Positions 21,936 to 33,534 of a stretch of 64,000 nt of DNA are shown here, in pieces. The notes under the pieces were generated by a model. That model had not been told where the DNA came from. It saw only the letters and a program-made list of their open reading frames with translations, and did not search any database. Each line of letters starts with the position of its first letter. Position 1 is the stretch's first letter. Source of the stretch: Pilasporangium apinafurcum (Eukaryota; Oomycota; Peronosporomycetes; Pythiales; Pythiaceae); NCBI GenBank assembly GCA_001600495.1, contig BCKE01000013.1:185683-249682 (forward strand), in the 5' to 3' direction. A program made the position numbers and the translations under genes.

Positions 21936-22551
21936 ATGCTCTTCATTGTGTTTGTCTGCACAAGCAATACATGCAGATCACCGATAGCGGAGCTCTTTGC
22001 CGTCGAGTGGTTCAAACGACGGCTCGATCTCTCGCGCGAGCAACAGGAGGCAAAAGGTATCAAGATCCGCTCTGCAGCGTGAGTTTAGCTATTTCTTAGT
22101 CGGCCGTCAAAGAACACGGCAACTTTCGCCAGTTTTGGATTCAAGTGCACCTTCTTATGGATTTGGTTTGCTGGTATTGTATGTGTGGTTGTATCTTAGA
22201 CTGACAGATTTCTTCGATAAGCAAGGATCACCAGCGTCGTTGCATGCCATTGACGTGATGAAGGAATATCATATCGATCTGTCCCATCACAGATCACAAT
22301 TATTGACCGAAGAGATGTGTGATGAAGCTGATTATGTTGTCTGTATGGCCAGCGGACTTATATTCAACGTTATGGATAAATTTCCACGTATCAAGGAGCG
22401 GAAAAACGTGTTGTGTTCACTGCGACGTGATGTCCCCGATCCGTGGCGTATGGATTACGATAGATACATGGAGAATGCCGCAGTAATAGAGGAGTTGACA
22501 CGCGAGTTTCTCGAGAGAACCATTTCATGGGTTTTGTACATCACTCAATAG
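21936..22551 (+). CDS. Low-molecular-weight protein tyrosine phosphatase (copy 1), 2 exons
   Basis: Exons 21936-22078 and 22200-22551 give 164 aa. The N-terminal P-loop VCTSNTCRSP carries the C(X)5R signature with the nucleophilic Cys, and the general-acid loop appears as VPDPWRMD near the C-terminus. Enzymes of this class remove phosphate from phosphotyrosine in cytosolic proteins. A tandem paralogue follows at 23205 with the intron at the same place and phase. Compared with copy 2 this one has a longer C-terminal end (SWVLYITQ) and a 121-nt intron. Confidence 0.93.
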
Positions 22552-23204
22552 CAGCAAACCAAGTATATGGGTGTTTATAGTGTTAGAGATTAGCAAAGTG
22601 TAGCACCAATTTTTTGAAGTTCCAATTATATTGCAATAAATAGATCTTACTATATGCTACTGTTCCACATACTTTGAATCAATCCAGTATTTACAACGCA
22701 CAACGGTTGTGTCTAGCGCAGCCAACCATCCATTCATTCTTGCCCGCGTATTTGTTCTGTCTGGACACTGTGTGTACGCATGTGTTTGCGCGATGTTCAC
22801 ACTAATTCCAGCACACTTAGGAGGGAAACGATACTTCAACCGGATAGGAGTTGCTCCAAATCAGACTCACCTACACGCATGGTAAGCTATTAGATGCAGG
22901 AGATCCCATCACCTCAGTGTTTTTGCTTGCTCGCAAGTCTGTTTAGCGTGGTGTGCCGAATGTGTTTGTGTCACTAAGGAGTAATGGATTCATTTTTGCA
23001 CAAGCAGAATCTGTTCAATCACATATAGTAGTGTGAAAAACATAAATTTCGGGTGTCTGAGTCGGCGCAGATCATACTGAATTAGAGAGTGGTGATGTGC
23101 CATACATAAGTGTACATCACCACGAAGAACGCCCAGCGGAAAAAGTCTAAAGCGACAGAAGCTATATTTAGTAGTGCTGGGCATTACTGAACGAGAGAAA
23201 AACT
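22552..23204. other. Spacer between the two phosphatase genes
   Basis: No supported gene. A minus-strand ORF at 22839-22657 (60 codons, RMNGWLAALDTTVVRCKYWI) shares a short DNA stretch with the remnants near 20990, so it may be a fragment of the same repeated sequence. Confidence 0.4.
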
Positions 23205-23757
23205 ATGAACATCGTGTTTGTGTGTACCAGCAACACGTGCCGATCGCCATTGGCGGAGCAATTTGCAGTTGAATGGTTTAAACGGCGGCTTCAGCTTTCC
23301 CGCGAGCAGCAAGAAGAAAAGGGTATCATCATCCGATCTGCTGCGTGAGTACTTACTTGAATTCATAAGATATTACCTCTATCGCACCATTGGTTGACGT
23401 GCATGTACTTCCTTTAATGGCAGATTGACCGATTTCTTCGATAAAGCCGGCTCGCCAGCGTCTGCGAACGCTATTGCTATCATGAAAGAGTACCAAATCG
23501 ATCTTTCGCATCATCGGTCGCAATTGCTCACGCAGGAAATGTGCGACCGTGCCGATTATGTTGTCTGTGTCTCCAGTGGGCTGACGTTCAAAATCGTGGA
23601 GAAATTTCCATCGATCAAAGAGCGAAAAGGCGTGCTGACAATGTTTCGTCGCGACGTACCAGATCCATGGCACATGGATTACGACAGGTACATGGAAAAT
23701 GCTGCACAGGTCGAAGAATTGACGCGCGACTTTCTAGATCGCAAAATTGTATGGTGA
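23205..23757 (+). CDS. Low-molecular-weight protein tyrosine phosphatase (copy 2), 2 exons
   Basis: Exons 23205-23344 and 23424-23757 give 157 aa, the usual family length. It has the same VCTSNTCRSP active-site loop and VPDPWHMD acid loop as copy 1, and an intron in the identical codon (GC|A, phase 2). The two genes are therefore a tandem duplication. Both keep every catalytic residue I can see, so both are probably active. Copy 2 ends cleanly at ...DRKIVW, which suggests it is closer to the ancestral form. Confidence 0.94.
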
Positions 23758-24844
23758 ATGGGAAATAGTTATCACGCCATCCCCATGACTTCTTTTCGTG
23801 GGTTGATATATAAATGAACAACGTGAATATTGTGTATGAAAAGGAAAAGTGATCGGAATCAGTCCCATGTGGATCCATTGGTTCAGCATTTGAGTTTGCG
23901 ATGAGGATTAGTCGGTCGCACTTCTTCAGTTTTAGCGACTGCAATCACCAATTGCCATGTTTCTACCCGTATATTAACGGTGATAAGGGAAGAAGTCCAC
24001 CAACATCATAGTATGAATCCATATGCTCTTCACAAAACACGGTGAGTGAAAAATTGGGTGCATAAAACTTCAATCTAAACTCTTTTACATTAAATTTATT
24101 AGCTCAAACAGACAATGCACATCCCTAACATGGTGACAAATTTCGGTCTACCCATTCATAAATAAAACGTATTTTGATACTAAAATAAAAAAACGACTTC
24201 TTTTGAAATTGGCAGTATAGTGTTTCATATCGCATAATATGTGTACACTTATGTATGCAGCTGGTCAGTCTCTGCAACAAATCGTGACAGCTGGAGAGAG
24301 GAGGAATGACCTCCTACTGTATTTAGCTTAGTTTATGCTTGTCAAGTAGAGTGGGCGACATACTTCGCGTTCGAATGGAACCCGCATCTGATAAGATCCT
24401 CGTCCATTTCGAGCAAAAAGCCTAATCTGGTCACATGTGAGCCGCGAAAAACCTCTGCACCACAATCGGACGATCGATCACTCGGCATTGGATCTCATCC
24501 TGCGGAAAGAAATCCACGTAGATTCAACGTGCGAACCAGATGCTCACCTGTCCCAAGTCCTAACCAGTGGCAGAAATAGTCCATAAACCCTTCCAAAAAG
24601 TAAAAATAACCAATGTTACGTAACGATTACTTTCTCCTTTAGTGCGGTTTTACTGGGTTCCCTGTCTCGCTTCTTCCTTCATAATCGCACCATCCAAGTG
24701 TTTTGGGGTTTTCTGACTTTCTGGGCTCTCGTGGCTAGATGTGATTGATAGAGACAGAGCTTTTCCTCCTTTCCATTTCCGCTTCCTTCTTCTTCCCAAC
24801 AAATACCAACACAGAAGCAACACAGACATTTTACATCAAGAAAC
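23758..24844. other. Gene-free spacer with a weak minus-strand coding trace
   Basis: Mostly AT-rich with no supported gene. At about 24640-24430 (-) there is a coding-like run, EGFMDYFCHWLGLGT, then an intron-like GTGAGC...CAG and DEIQCRVIDRPIVVQRFFAA, ending in stops. It could be a small gene or a remnant, and no family is recognised. Confidence 0.3.
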
Positions 24845-25480
24845 ATGGTCGGGTTCCTGCGCAAGAAGAAATCGGACAAAGTACAGCTCTCGAATGAGAC
24901 TGCGCTAGAACGTAAGGGAAAAATCGATGGTGCGAGTCTACTCGATGGTGACGGGGAACCGACCACCAGCTCCTTGTATGACGTACGCACGATGAAACGC
25001 AACAATAAAGACGCCACACACCGCAACTCGGACGAAGAAAACCTGCCTCACATTCCGAATGGTGCGTATCCAACACCACCACCACATATGGGTGGAATGT
25101 ACCCGCAGGGTCCTCAGCGACAAGCGTCGTTCCCTCCTACAGGATACGGTCACAACAGTGGCTACGGCAACCAACAACCACCACCACACCAGCCGTATGG
25201 CCAACCACAGTACGGTCAACCACAATATGGACAGTCTTACGGTCAGCAACCACAATCATATGCCCAACAACCACAGTATGGTGGATATGGCAACCAGTCA
25301 CAGTATGGCAACCAGTCACAGTATGGCAACCAGTCACAGTATGGCAACAACAGCTACGGTAATCAGTACCCTCCCCCACAACAAGAGTACCCGAAAAGCT
25401 ATGGCCACATGCCTCCGCCGATCATGCCAGTATCTCCCAAGAAATCATTTTTCCGCATCCCAGGCTATGGCAAGAAGTAA
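24845..25480 (+). CDS. Gln/Tyr/Gly/Pro-rich low-complexity protein, unknown function
   Basis: A single-exon gene of 211 aa. The first 75 residues are charged (MVGFLRKKKSDKVQLSNE). Then comes a long prion-like tract of GYGxQP and GNQSQY units, and a basic end (KKSFFRIPGYGKK). Tracts of this composition often drive phase separation, bind annexin-type partners, or occur in vesicle-coat and RNA-binding proteins. No enzymatic domain, signal peptide or membrane helix is visible. Function is not assignable. Confidence 0.8.
   Translation: MVGFLRKKKSDKVQLSNETALERKGKIDGASLLDGDGEPTTSSLYDVRTMKRNNKDATHRNSDEENLPHIPNGAYPTPPPHMGGMYPQGPQRQASFPPTGYGHNSGYGNQQPPPHQPYGQPQYGQPQYGQSYGQQPQSYAQQPQYGGYGNQSQYGNQSQYGNQSQYGNNSYGNQYPPPQQEYPKSYGHMPPPIMPVSPKKSFFRIPGYGKK
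25289..25342 (+). repeat. Three perfect tandem 18-bp units inside the Q/Y-rich gene
   Basis: The unit GGCAACCAGTCACAGTAT is repeated three times without a mismatch and encodes GNQSQY three times. A diverged unit follows (GGCAACAACAGCTACGGT). Perfect identity implies recent expansion, so copy number may vary between strains. Confidence 0.95.
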
Positions 25481-26004
25481 TACACACCACACGGTAGTCA
25501 TCGGCGCTAGTAGAAACGCAAAGCAAGTAGTCATAGGCGTGCTGGCGTGTTTTGATGGTGACCTATGTCCTCCTTGTCTTAATATTCAGGTGAATAAGAA
25601 AAGACGAGAGAGAGATCGGAGGAGATGTGGACCGCTTGCATGGAGTAGGATGTTAGATTTATGATGTTTTATTTTGCGTGTTGAAATCAAATGAAGAAAA
25701 AACAAGACAAAAAGAATGAATAACTTAATGGAACGAAGAAGCATCATTTTTATATTTTCATCCATATTACCAAAGATGGTGATGGAAGTTTCTCGATGGG
25801 AATGTATTTGTCCATATCTGAGTAATCGCTTTGTGCAAGAGTACCACCATCAAAGATATGTCTTCGTGTCGCACACAGAAGCCTACGGAAGAGGATAGCG
25901 AAAGAGCATGGAAGAACACAGATTGTCTATTGTATTGATTTGTGTTGATCATGCTGTGGCTTATGTGCCAATGGCGTGGATCGTCGGTATTTTTTGTTTT
26001 ATCT
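25481..26004. other. Convergent intergenic spacer
   Basis: Lies between the Q/Y-rich gene (+) and the end of BOP1 (-). No coding frame or repeat stands out. Confidence 0.6.
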
Positions 26005-29000
26005 CTAATGAATATTCTGAAAGAGACGAATGGAACCGTCGGCACCACCCGTAGCGATCCAGGGCTAAGAAATTTGTACCACACAAAGTCAGTAAACAAA
26101 CACTTCATAAGGCAAGATGGCTACATCTGCATATCTGACTTACCAGGACGGGATGAAAGGCGACAGACATGACACCAAGGCCACCAGAGACTTCGTGGCC
26201 ACGCAAAATCTTGAGTGGCACAATCAACGGATTCTTCATCAAGTCCCTACAATATATCATAAAATCAAACAATGTGAGTACAAGAAGAAATGAATTCTGC
26301 GTAGCTGAGTGAATGAACAATCGTGGCGACGTACGAGTAGACCATGGCGTGGAAGATGTGGATCGTGCCGTCATCTGAGGCTGAAGCCATGAGCGGATAC
26401 TTTGGGTGATAAGCCACGGACCGAACCGCTTTCTCGTGGTATTTGAGCGTCTTGTATGGGGTTGAGGACAGATCGAGATCGAACCAGCATAGGCGACTAA
26501 TAAACGACATGGCAATAAGAGACGTATGAATGTCAGATAAATCAACAAATACGACAGCGAAGGAGTAAAGGAGATGTAGATAGCTACGCACCGATCATAA
26601 CTACCGATGATCAAGTGGTCCCCGTTTGGATGAACATCCATGCTCGAGATCCATTTCACACCTGAAGAGAGTTTTTTCACCTGATAACACAAACAATGAC
26701 AAACAAATGAGATGAGTGTATAAAGCCCCCACCGGATTGGTAAGATGAATAGTTACTCCGAGACATACCATGGCTTGCTTGACGAGGTTATAGACCCGCA
26801 CATGGCGCTGCGTGGCGTGGAAAAAGAACGGCTTGGAAGGATGGAACAGCACTGCTTGGACTTGGCCCACGCTCTTGCTGAACGGATTCTGAGATTTCCG
26901 CTTCGAGATTTGATGAATCAGCACCGCCGATGATCCTGCACCAGGCGTGACCGTTGCTAAGTAATCACCCTTGTGATGCCACGAAACGTCCTTCACATCT
27001 GAAGTGTGATGCAGTACTACTCGGATACCTGTACCGATGCGTCGTTCCAACCACGGATGCGCCGCCTGAGACTGTTTGTGCTTGTCTTTTGTGCCACTGT
27101 AGAACCGCCATGACACGGGCAATTTCTTCTTCAGTGCCTCTGGATCAATTGCAGCTTCTGCTTCGTCCACCACTACCTCTTGGCCATCATCCTGGACTTC
27201 AGCGGAGATGCTTTCGTCAGCATCACCCACCAGCGCGTTTGTAAGTTCGGTTTGATCGGCACTGCCTGTACCGGTTGCGATCAAGAACACTTTCTTGGCT
27301 GCTGCCACCGCCAACAACTGATGGTCTTTGTTTGGATTCCAGATCACTTTCTGCACCACTGCACCAACATTGTAGACTTGCACGCAACGCGCCGTCTCAA
27401 TTTCCCAAATTCGCACAGTGAAATCATCCGATCCAGAGGCAACGTATTGACCGTAAGGATCCATTGTCAGCGATCGAATACGGCCCGTATGACCATTAAA
27501 CACCAACGCCAATGTATTCGGGAACGGACGCAAGTCCCGGGGCTTTGGTAATTGCGGCACGAGCGATTCAGGATCGATGTTGAGCTTGCGTTTGTTGACT
27601 CGAGGTGCCAAGTAAAGATCGAGACATCGCTCAAACCGTTCACGCACAAAGCCATTGTATGCGACGACCTCACGCAGCGATTTGAATTTGCGAGGGATGA
27701 AGTTCGTCTCACGGTCTTCTGGGTCCATTTCTTCCCACGCACGGCGTTCTTCCTTGGAGAATAAATACTCTTCCGGTGGGTTGTAGGATTCGATATGACC
27801 AGGCAGTGGCATTTTCGGAGCATGGACGTGTGCAGGACCCTTGCGGGTAAGCGCTTGGTCGTCATCGAACCACATCTGATAGACCTCTGGTTTCTTTTCC
27901 GGCTCTTGGTCCAGCTTGATGCGTCCTTCTTTGATGCCCTTAATGATCTTCATGACCTTCATGCGCTCCCATTTGGACGGAATGAAGCGGCTCTTCGGCT
28001 CCTGGTCATTGCCCATCGCATGGATCATCTTGTCTGAAGAGTAAATATCCACGTACTCTGGGTAGGCGTCAAATTCAGGGTGTGCAAACGCGCCGGATTG
28101 GATACGACGAATGATCTCCATGTCGCGGTCTGAGACGACAATCTTTTGGTCATTGTATGCATCATACACCGTTCGACTACGAACAATTACAAAAAATTCA
28201 TACAAAGTTGAGTGAGTTCTCCATAAAACACAATAAGATCGTAAAGCGATATGTTAGTGATAAACGTACTCGTAATTGGGATCATCCTTGGCCGCAATCG
28301 CATTGTCAATGCCATCGCCAGCATTCGACTTAATAATTTTCTTGCCATCCACGTCATAGCCAATGTGGTCATAGTCTTCGTACCAACGCAATGGGACATT
28401 GCCAATAGTATTTCGATTTTCCTACATGGTGTCCATATCAAATGGAATCAGATGACCGGAGTAAGGTACAATACAAGCTCAGGAAAAAAAAAATATACCT
28501 CATCGTCAGAAGAGAGATCGTCGATATGAAGATGCGATGCGACTTGCAACGAACCGTCATCACGCATTTTCTGTATTTGCTGTTCGCGATCAATCGCGAA
28601 CCGACGGGTTTTCTTCTCAATTTCTGTCAGTTCATCGTCGTCGTCCGCGTCTGCATCGCTGTCATCATCGGACGAAGAGCCCTGATCTTCAAACCCATCA
28701 TCATCGCTGTCTTCTTCTTCATCATCGCTCTCTTCTTCTCCGTCAGCGTCATCGCTACTTTCAGTATCGCTTTCAACCACGTCGTCCTCATCGTCTTTTT
28801 CTTCCAACTTCTTCTTGCTAAGCGGCTTCTGCTGCTGAGTCTTCTTTGCCGCAGATACAGGAAGTTTTTTACCACCATTATTGGTGTTCTTCTTCTGTGC
28901 TGGAGCGGCTGGCGGCGCCTTCTTGCCTTTGGTCATTGGAGATTTTGGGGTGCTATTCTTGCTGCCATTTGTAGGCGTATTGGCCTTTAACGGCTTCGAT

Positions 29001-29020
29001 ACTTTCTTCTCACGTGCCAT
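26005..29020 (-). CDS. BOP1: BOP1/Erb1 ribosome biogenesis WD40 protein, 7 exons
   Basis: Exons are 29020-28499, 28421-28270, 28176-26769, 26680-26592, 26496-26335, 26246-26144 and 26064-26005, giving 831 aa with all phases closed. The product is a subunit of the PeBoW complex (with Pes1 and WDR12) that processes 27S/32S pre-rRNA for the 60S subunit in the nucleolus. The N-terminus is Lys-rich then very acidic (runs of Asp/Glu/Ser). The BOP1 N-terminal domain follows: [31 protein letters not shown] and [20 protein letters not shown]. Next come WD40 repeats ([34 protein letters not shown], and a final [13 protein letters not shown]). The true ATG is at 29020; the frame extends upstream only through a TTG. 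Introns are 77-95 nt. Confidence 0.96.
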
Positions 29021-29722
29021 GACGTTGCGTATACTCGTAGCTGTGCAGGAACTGGCTAACAGACTCACGCAGCACACAGACGCAGCCAATCCACTGACGT
29101 CGCGCCCTTAGTCGATCAATCAATTGAATCAACTGCTGCCAACCACCAGACAACAACGTTTCATTCGAATTGTACCACTACGGTACTTGTTAATGTACCA
29201 CAAATCGTCTATTTCTGTAAATATTTCTTTATTATGTTGTACTGCAGCTTGTCCCACACGCTGGTCTCAGATTGTATTGTGGACCCACTGTGTGGGTCCT
29301 AATGGCGTTTTCTGTTCCCCTGTTTTTGGTGAGTGTGTGCTGCGAAATTCAATTCAACGCCCACGAAGAGGGGAAAAGCTTGCGGCAAAGCAAGAAGGAG
29401 GAGGAGACAAAGAGAGCGAAGAAGAAGAAGAGGAAGACGACACACCTTTCCGTTTTATTCTCTTAGTTAATTAATTAATTACAGAGACGCGCGTGTGTGG
29501 TCGACCCTCGCTTTAAATTTCGCTCGCGGTGAACACTTTTTGCTTCTCAACGCGCTGCTTGGATTGTTCAGTCGCGCTACGACTTGAAGAACGCTCGCAT
29601 AGATTATAATTGATTTGCGGTTCCTCTATTACAAGAATACGCACGTAAAAGGAAGTTGCTGAAAGCGCGTCATCAGTATTCGACGCAATAGTGTTGTGAT
29701 CTCAATCAAAAAATTGTAGAAG
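29021..29722. other. Divergent intergenic region (BOP1 / PI4K promoters)
   Basis: A 702-nt region between two diverging genes, so both promoters should lie here. A purine-rich (GA)-type stretch at about 29380-29450 gives a spurious plus-strand ORF. No repeat or RNA gene is seen. Confidence 0.6.
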
Positions 29723-32700
29723 ATGAAGGCTCCGAGAGCGACCTGCGAAGGATACTTGACGTTCCGCACAAGTCCATCATCACCACCGCCCATGTTACGA
29801 CGTTATTGCTTCCTCGTAGGGACGTGTTTCTATTACTACAGGTTAGTAAAGCAGCTGTGTACGCACGTATGTGTTGATATTGTTATGGTGTCATTGAAAT
29901 GGATATCTGTTGTATCTTACAACGTGTGGATGATTAAACTTTGAAATGCAGTACCCAGGAAGATGCGTATCATATGCTGCGATTGAAGGGTGAAGTGGAT
30001 GTATTGGGCGTGCAGGAGTGGGATGGCAAGGGGAATATGCACATTTATCAGCACGGATTCCTTTTCGCCACCGCTCAGAACAAGGTCTTTTACGCCTACG
30101 CTGATACAGCCATGGAGAAAGAGAAGTGGATTCGTGCCATTCAGACTACAGTGGAGACGACGATGCCACAACTTGCGGCGGCGTTTATGCGAGCGACGTC
30201 CATGGATTCTCTCTCACCGATTGGAGCTACAATCTCCCCCAGTGAAGCTGAAAATGCGAAGTGCCGGTGTCCAGATTGCAAGCTGCTGGAGGAAGCCACA
30301 CCAGGCACGACATCTACTGGGATTTTGTACAAGTGCTACAACTGCGACGTGTTGTACTGTGAAAAATTCACGACCCACAAGATTCCGTTGCCACATCGGT
30401 CCTATTATTACTCGAAACGTGTCTGTGACAACTGCTACGAAGCACAAATGTTTATTAACTATCTCAAAGCCATGCTGGAACGATTGAAAGCTGGGATATG
30501 CTTGTACCCAAAGCCACTGAACCCAGAAACGCCTATTGAATTGATCATGCCCAAGCGCCCGCTCGAGACTGAGTCTGCCAAGATTGCCATCAATTTGCTC
30601 AAAATGGGCGTAATAACCGCTGAGGAATGTGAAGAAATTTTGCTCAAGGATCGACGGTTTTATGAAAACCAGACGACAGATCATCCTGAGATTCCGTTGG
30701 ATTTGAAGATTTTAGCGTTACATCGCGAATTTCGATCACGAGGTTTTAGCGTCTATCGAGCCGTCATTTTGCTGCATCGACACCTGGATAGTGATCCGCT
30801 GCTATTCAAACCAATTGTTGAGAAGCTTTTGCACTTTTCGTATACTCGTATCAACCAAGTGGAATTTTACTGGCCGCAGATTGTTCATGCGTATTTGACG
30901 GTGCCCATGTTCGACTTTGAAAAGATCTTTTGGTTAGATGAGCTGATTTTGTCAATATGCTCCCGATCCATCCATTTAGCGCTTCTCTTGCGGTGGCAAC
31001 TTCAAGGTGCTTTGGAAGACGCTTTTGACGTCTACGCTCTGAAAGATATGCAAGACAAGTATGCAAGGGTTGTGCGATTAATGGTCGAAGTCGAACAAGA
31101 AGTTGTGGGGCTAGACCGTGCAACAATACTCACTAGAGATCCAAGCAGTCGGTCAAAGAAGAAGCAGCTTCCAATCCCAACGGATGAACAACTACAGCAA
31201 ATTGTAAAGTTAACTGAACAAATTGCGCATCATCGCCGTCAAGCTCATCAGGCAGCTGGAAGGTCTGCCAGTATGGATTATTATTCACCAGTCTCACCCT
31301 CAAATGCGAAAAATGGTGTGGCATCGCCAGATGCGTCTGACACTGACAATCGATTTCGAGATTTTTCGCGTTTCCAGCAGCATTTGTTGACGCCAAAAGA
31401 AGACATCGAATCAATGCTACTTGGTGGGCGCAATGATGGTGGAGCATACGAACATGACACGGAAACGATAATTGAAGAAGATATGATTGATAATCAACCA
31501 ACCAGTATTTTCAGTGGCCCGATGCGACGAATGAGCCACGCTGAAAAAGCGGTGCTAGCGAAGCATTTTACGGATGAGTGCGATTTTGTAGAGCAAATTA
31601 CTGATATTGCTGAGGCGTTGAGGTTTGTTCCATCAGTACAAGATCGAAAGAAGCGACTTCCTTCATACTTGGAGTCCATTCATCTTCCACCAATGGCATA
31701 TGTACCTTTAGTAAAAGCCACTGATCCTTTCGAGCGTATCGTTCGGATTCCGACGAAAGAAGGTACTGCGTTCTCAACAAAGGCACGGGTGCCGATTATG
31801 TTAATATTCGAAGTGATTCGCGGTAATTTTTTCGCGAATGAGCAGCCGCTAATGTCCCCTACTTCTCCACATCGCAAGAGCTGCGTTGAAAGTGGTGGTA
31901 TTCTGTCTACGGGTGTTGATTATATTGAAGATGAGGAAGTTGGTAGATTGATTGGCCATGAAACACCTGACGGATTCTCTGCTGACTCCGATGAATTCAA
32001 GCCTGAACCACCTTTACCAGTCAACGAGGTAGTTAGTTCCACACCTGTCACCAGCGCCCCTGGTATCACAGCGTCTAGATTCAGTGTCCCAGAAACTCCA
32101 ATTGATGGGCCATTTACCGTGGCAACTCCGTCTGCACCTCCGCCATTATTTCATCCAGCCGAAGAAGACCACGAAGGCGCTGGTGGAGAAAATGGGCAGG
32201 TCGGCTTGGACCTGAACGCTGTCAATCTTACTGATGAAGCTATTGAGCGCGAAAAGGATCGTCGGAAGGATATTGAAGCGGCTTTTGGGGAGTCGTGGAG
32301 TTCCAAGAGGCAACGCTTGATGGAAGGTTCACCATATGGCCACCTACCTGGATGGGATATCGTCTCGATGATTGGGAAGAGTAACGATGATCTCCGGCAA
32401 GAGGTGTTCACATTACAGCTGATTCAGAAGTTTATTGAGATTTTCAAAGCAGCAAATCTTCCAATCTGGTTGAAATGCTATCGTATCATTGCCACAAGCT
32501 CTTCGACAGGACTCATTGAGACATTAATCAACGCTATCTCACTTGATGGATTGAAGAAACGTGATGGGTATGTCTCCTTGTTACATCATTTCGAGAAGTC
32601 ATATGGGCCTCCTGATACTCCACGGTTCATCGAAGCACGAAGGAAGTTCATTCAATCCATGGCTGGGTACTCGTTAGTATGCTACTTCTTGCAGATCAAG

Positions 32701-33156
32701 GATCGGCACAATGGTAATATCATGCTAGACAACGAAGGCCATCTCATTCATATTGACTACGGATTTTTGCTGGGCATTGCACCCGGTGGAAGCTTTAGCA
32801 TAGAGTCGGCACCATTCAAGTTGACGGCCGAAATGGTGGACACCATGGGTGGTCCAGATTCAGAGGGCTTCAACGAATATGTTCGACTCTGCACACGCGG
32901 ATTTCTTGCATGTCAACAGCACTGTGACGAAATTTGCGACCTCGTGGATATCATGTCGCATCAATCACCGTATCCATGCTTTGCTGGGAAAGATGTATCG
33001 TACATTTTAATGCGTCTACGCTCGCGATTCAAGTTGACGTTGTCGAAGCAGGAAACCGTTGCACACGTGCTTTCTCTTGTGCGAAAGAGTAATAGCAACT
33101 ATAGCACGCGGCAATATGACAACTTCCAGCGCATGACTAATGGTATCTTGCCTTGA
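29723..33156 (+). CDS. Type III PI4-kinase with N-terminal PH and FYVE-like modules, 2 exons
   Basis: Exons 29723-29841 and 29952-33156 give 1107 aa. A PH domain comes first (CEGYLTFRTS ... YCFLVGTCFYYY ... EKEKWIRAIQTTVE, residues about 8-115). A FYVE-like Cys cluster follows (CRCPDC, YKCYNC, YCEKF, RVCDNC, about 143-210) but lacks the RRHHCR core. Next is a helical lipid-kinase-unique region, a disordered middle, and the catalytic domain with SNDDLRQEVF near residue 846, KDRHNGNIMLD near 956 and HIDYGFLLG. Phe of the usual DFG is Tyr here. The catalytic core most resembles PI4K type III beta, which makes PI4P at Golgi or plasma membranes. The PH and FYVE-like modules would add lipid targeting. 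This layout is not found in animal PI4K III beta. Confidence 0.93.
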
Positions 33157-33534
33157 GACAACTCAAGAGAATGCAACACAACCATGAGTGAGCCGTGGAT
33201 CCAGTGGGGTTTAGAGATAGTAGCGGTGTGTCGAATATGATATGTCCAAGAGTGTAGAAAGAGAACGCTTGGTAAGTGCCCACCTTATGAGATCACTGGC
33301 AAGACATGATATAACACCAAAAAAAACAGGCGTTGAAATGGTGTGAGAAAACAAAATTATGTGTGCTATTTAACAATTCAATTTCAGGGGATCAATCAAG
33401 TGAGAGAGCAATATGCACGCAATCAAGTGTGTTATCCTTTAATCATGCATGCGAAAAATAGCTGCCTAGTGTATCTCTCTTACGCACCATGCCTGTTCAA
33501 AATACGCGTAAACAACCAAGGTGACAAATCACAT
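33157..33534. other. Convergent intergenic spacer
   Basis: A 378-nt region between PI4K (+) and the M50B-like gene (-), holding their 3' ends. A short ORF (33343-33552) is not supported. Confidence 0.6.

Noticed and set aside
25059-25664. Long His/Thr-rich ORF overlapping the Q/Y-rich gene
   Set aside because: Out-of-frame shadow of the repeat tract.
29021-29089. N-terminal extension of BOP1
   Set aside because: It begins at a TTG; the ATG at 29020 gives the expected Lys-rich start.
29124-29474. 116-codon ORF upstream of PI4K
   Set aside because: Its end is a purine-rich run (EEEEEDD-like) and the rest has no protein features; it lies in a divergent promoter region.
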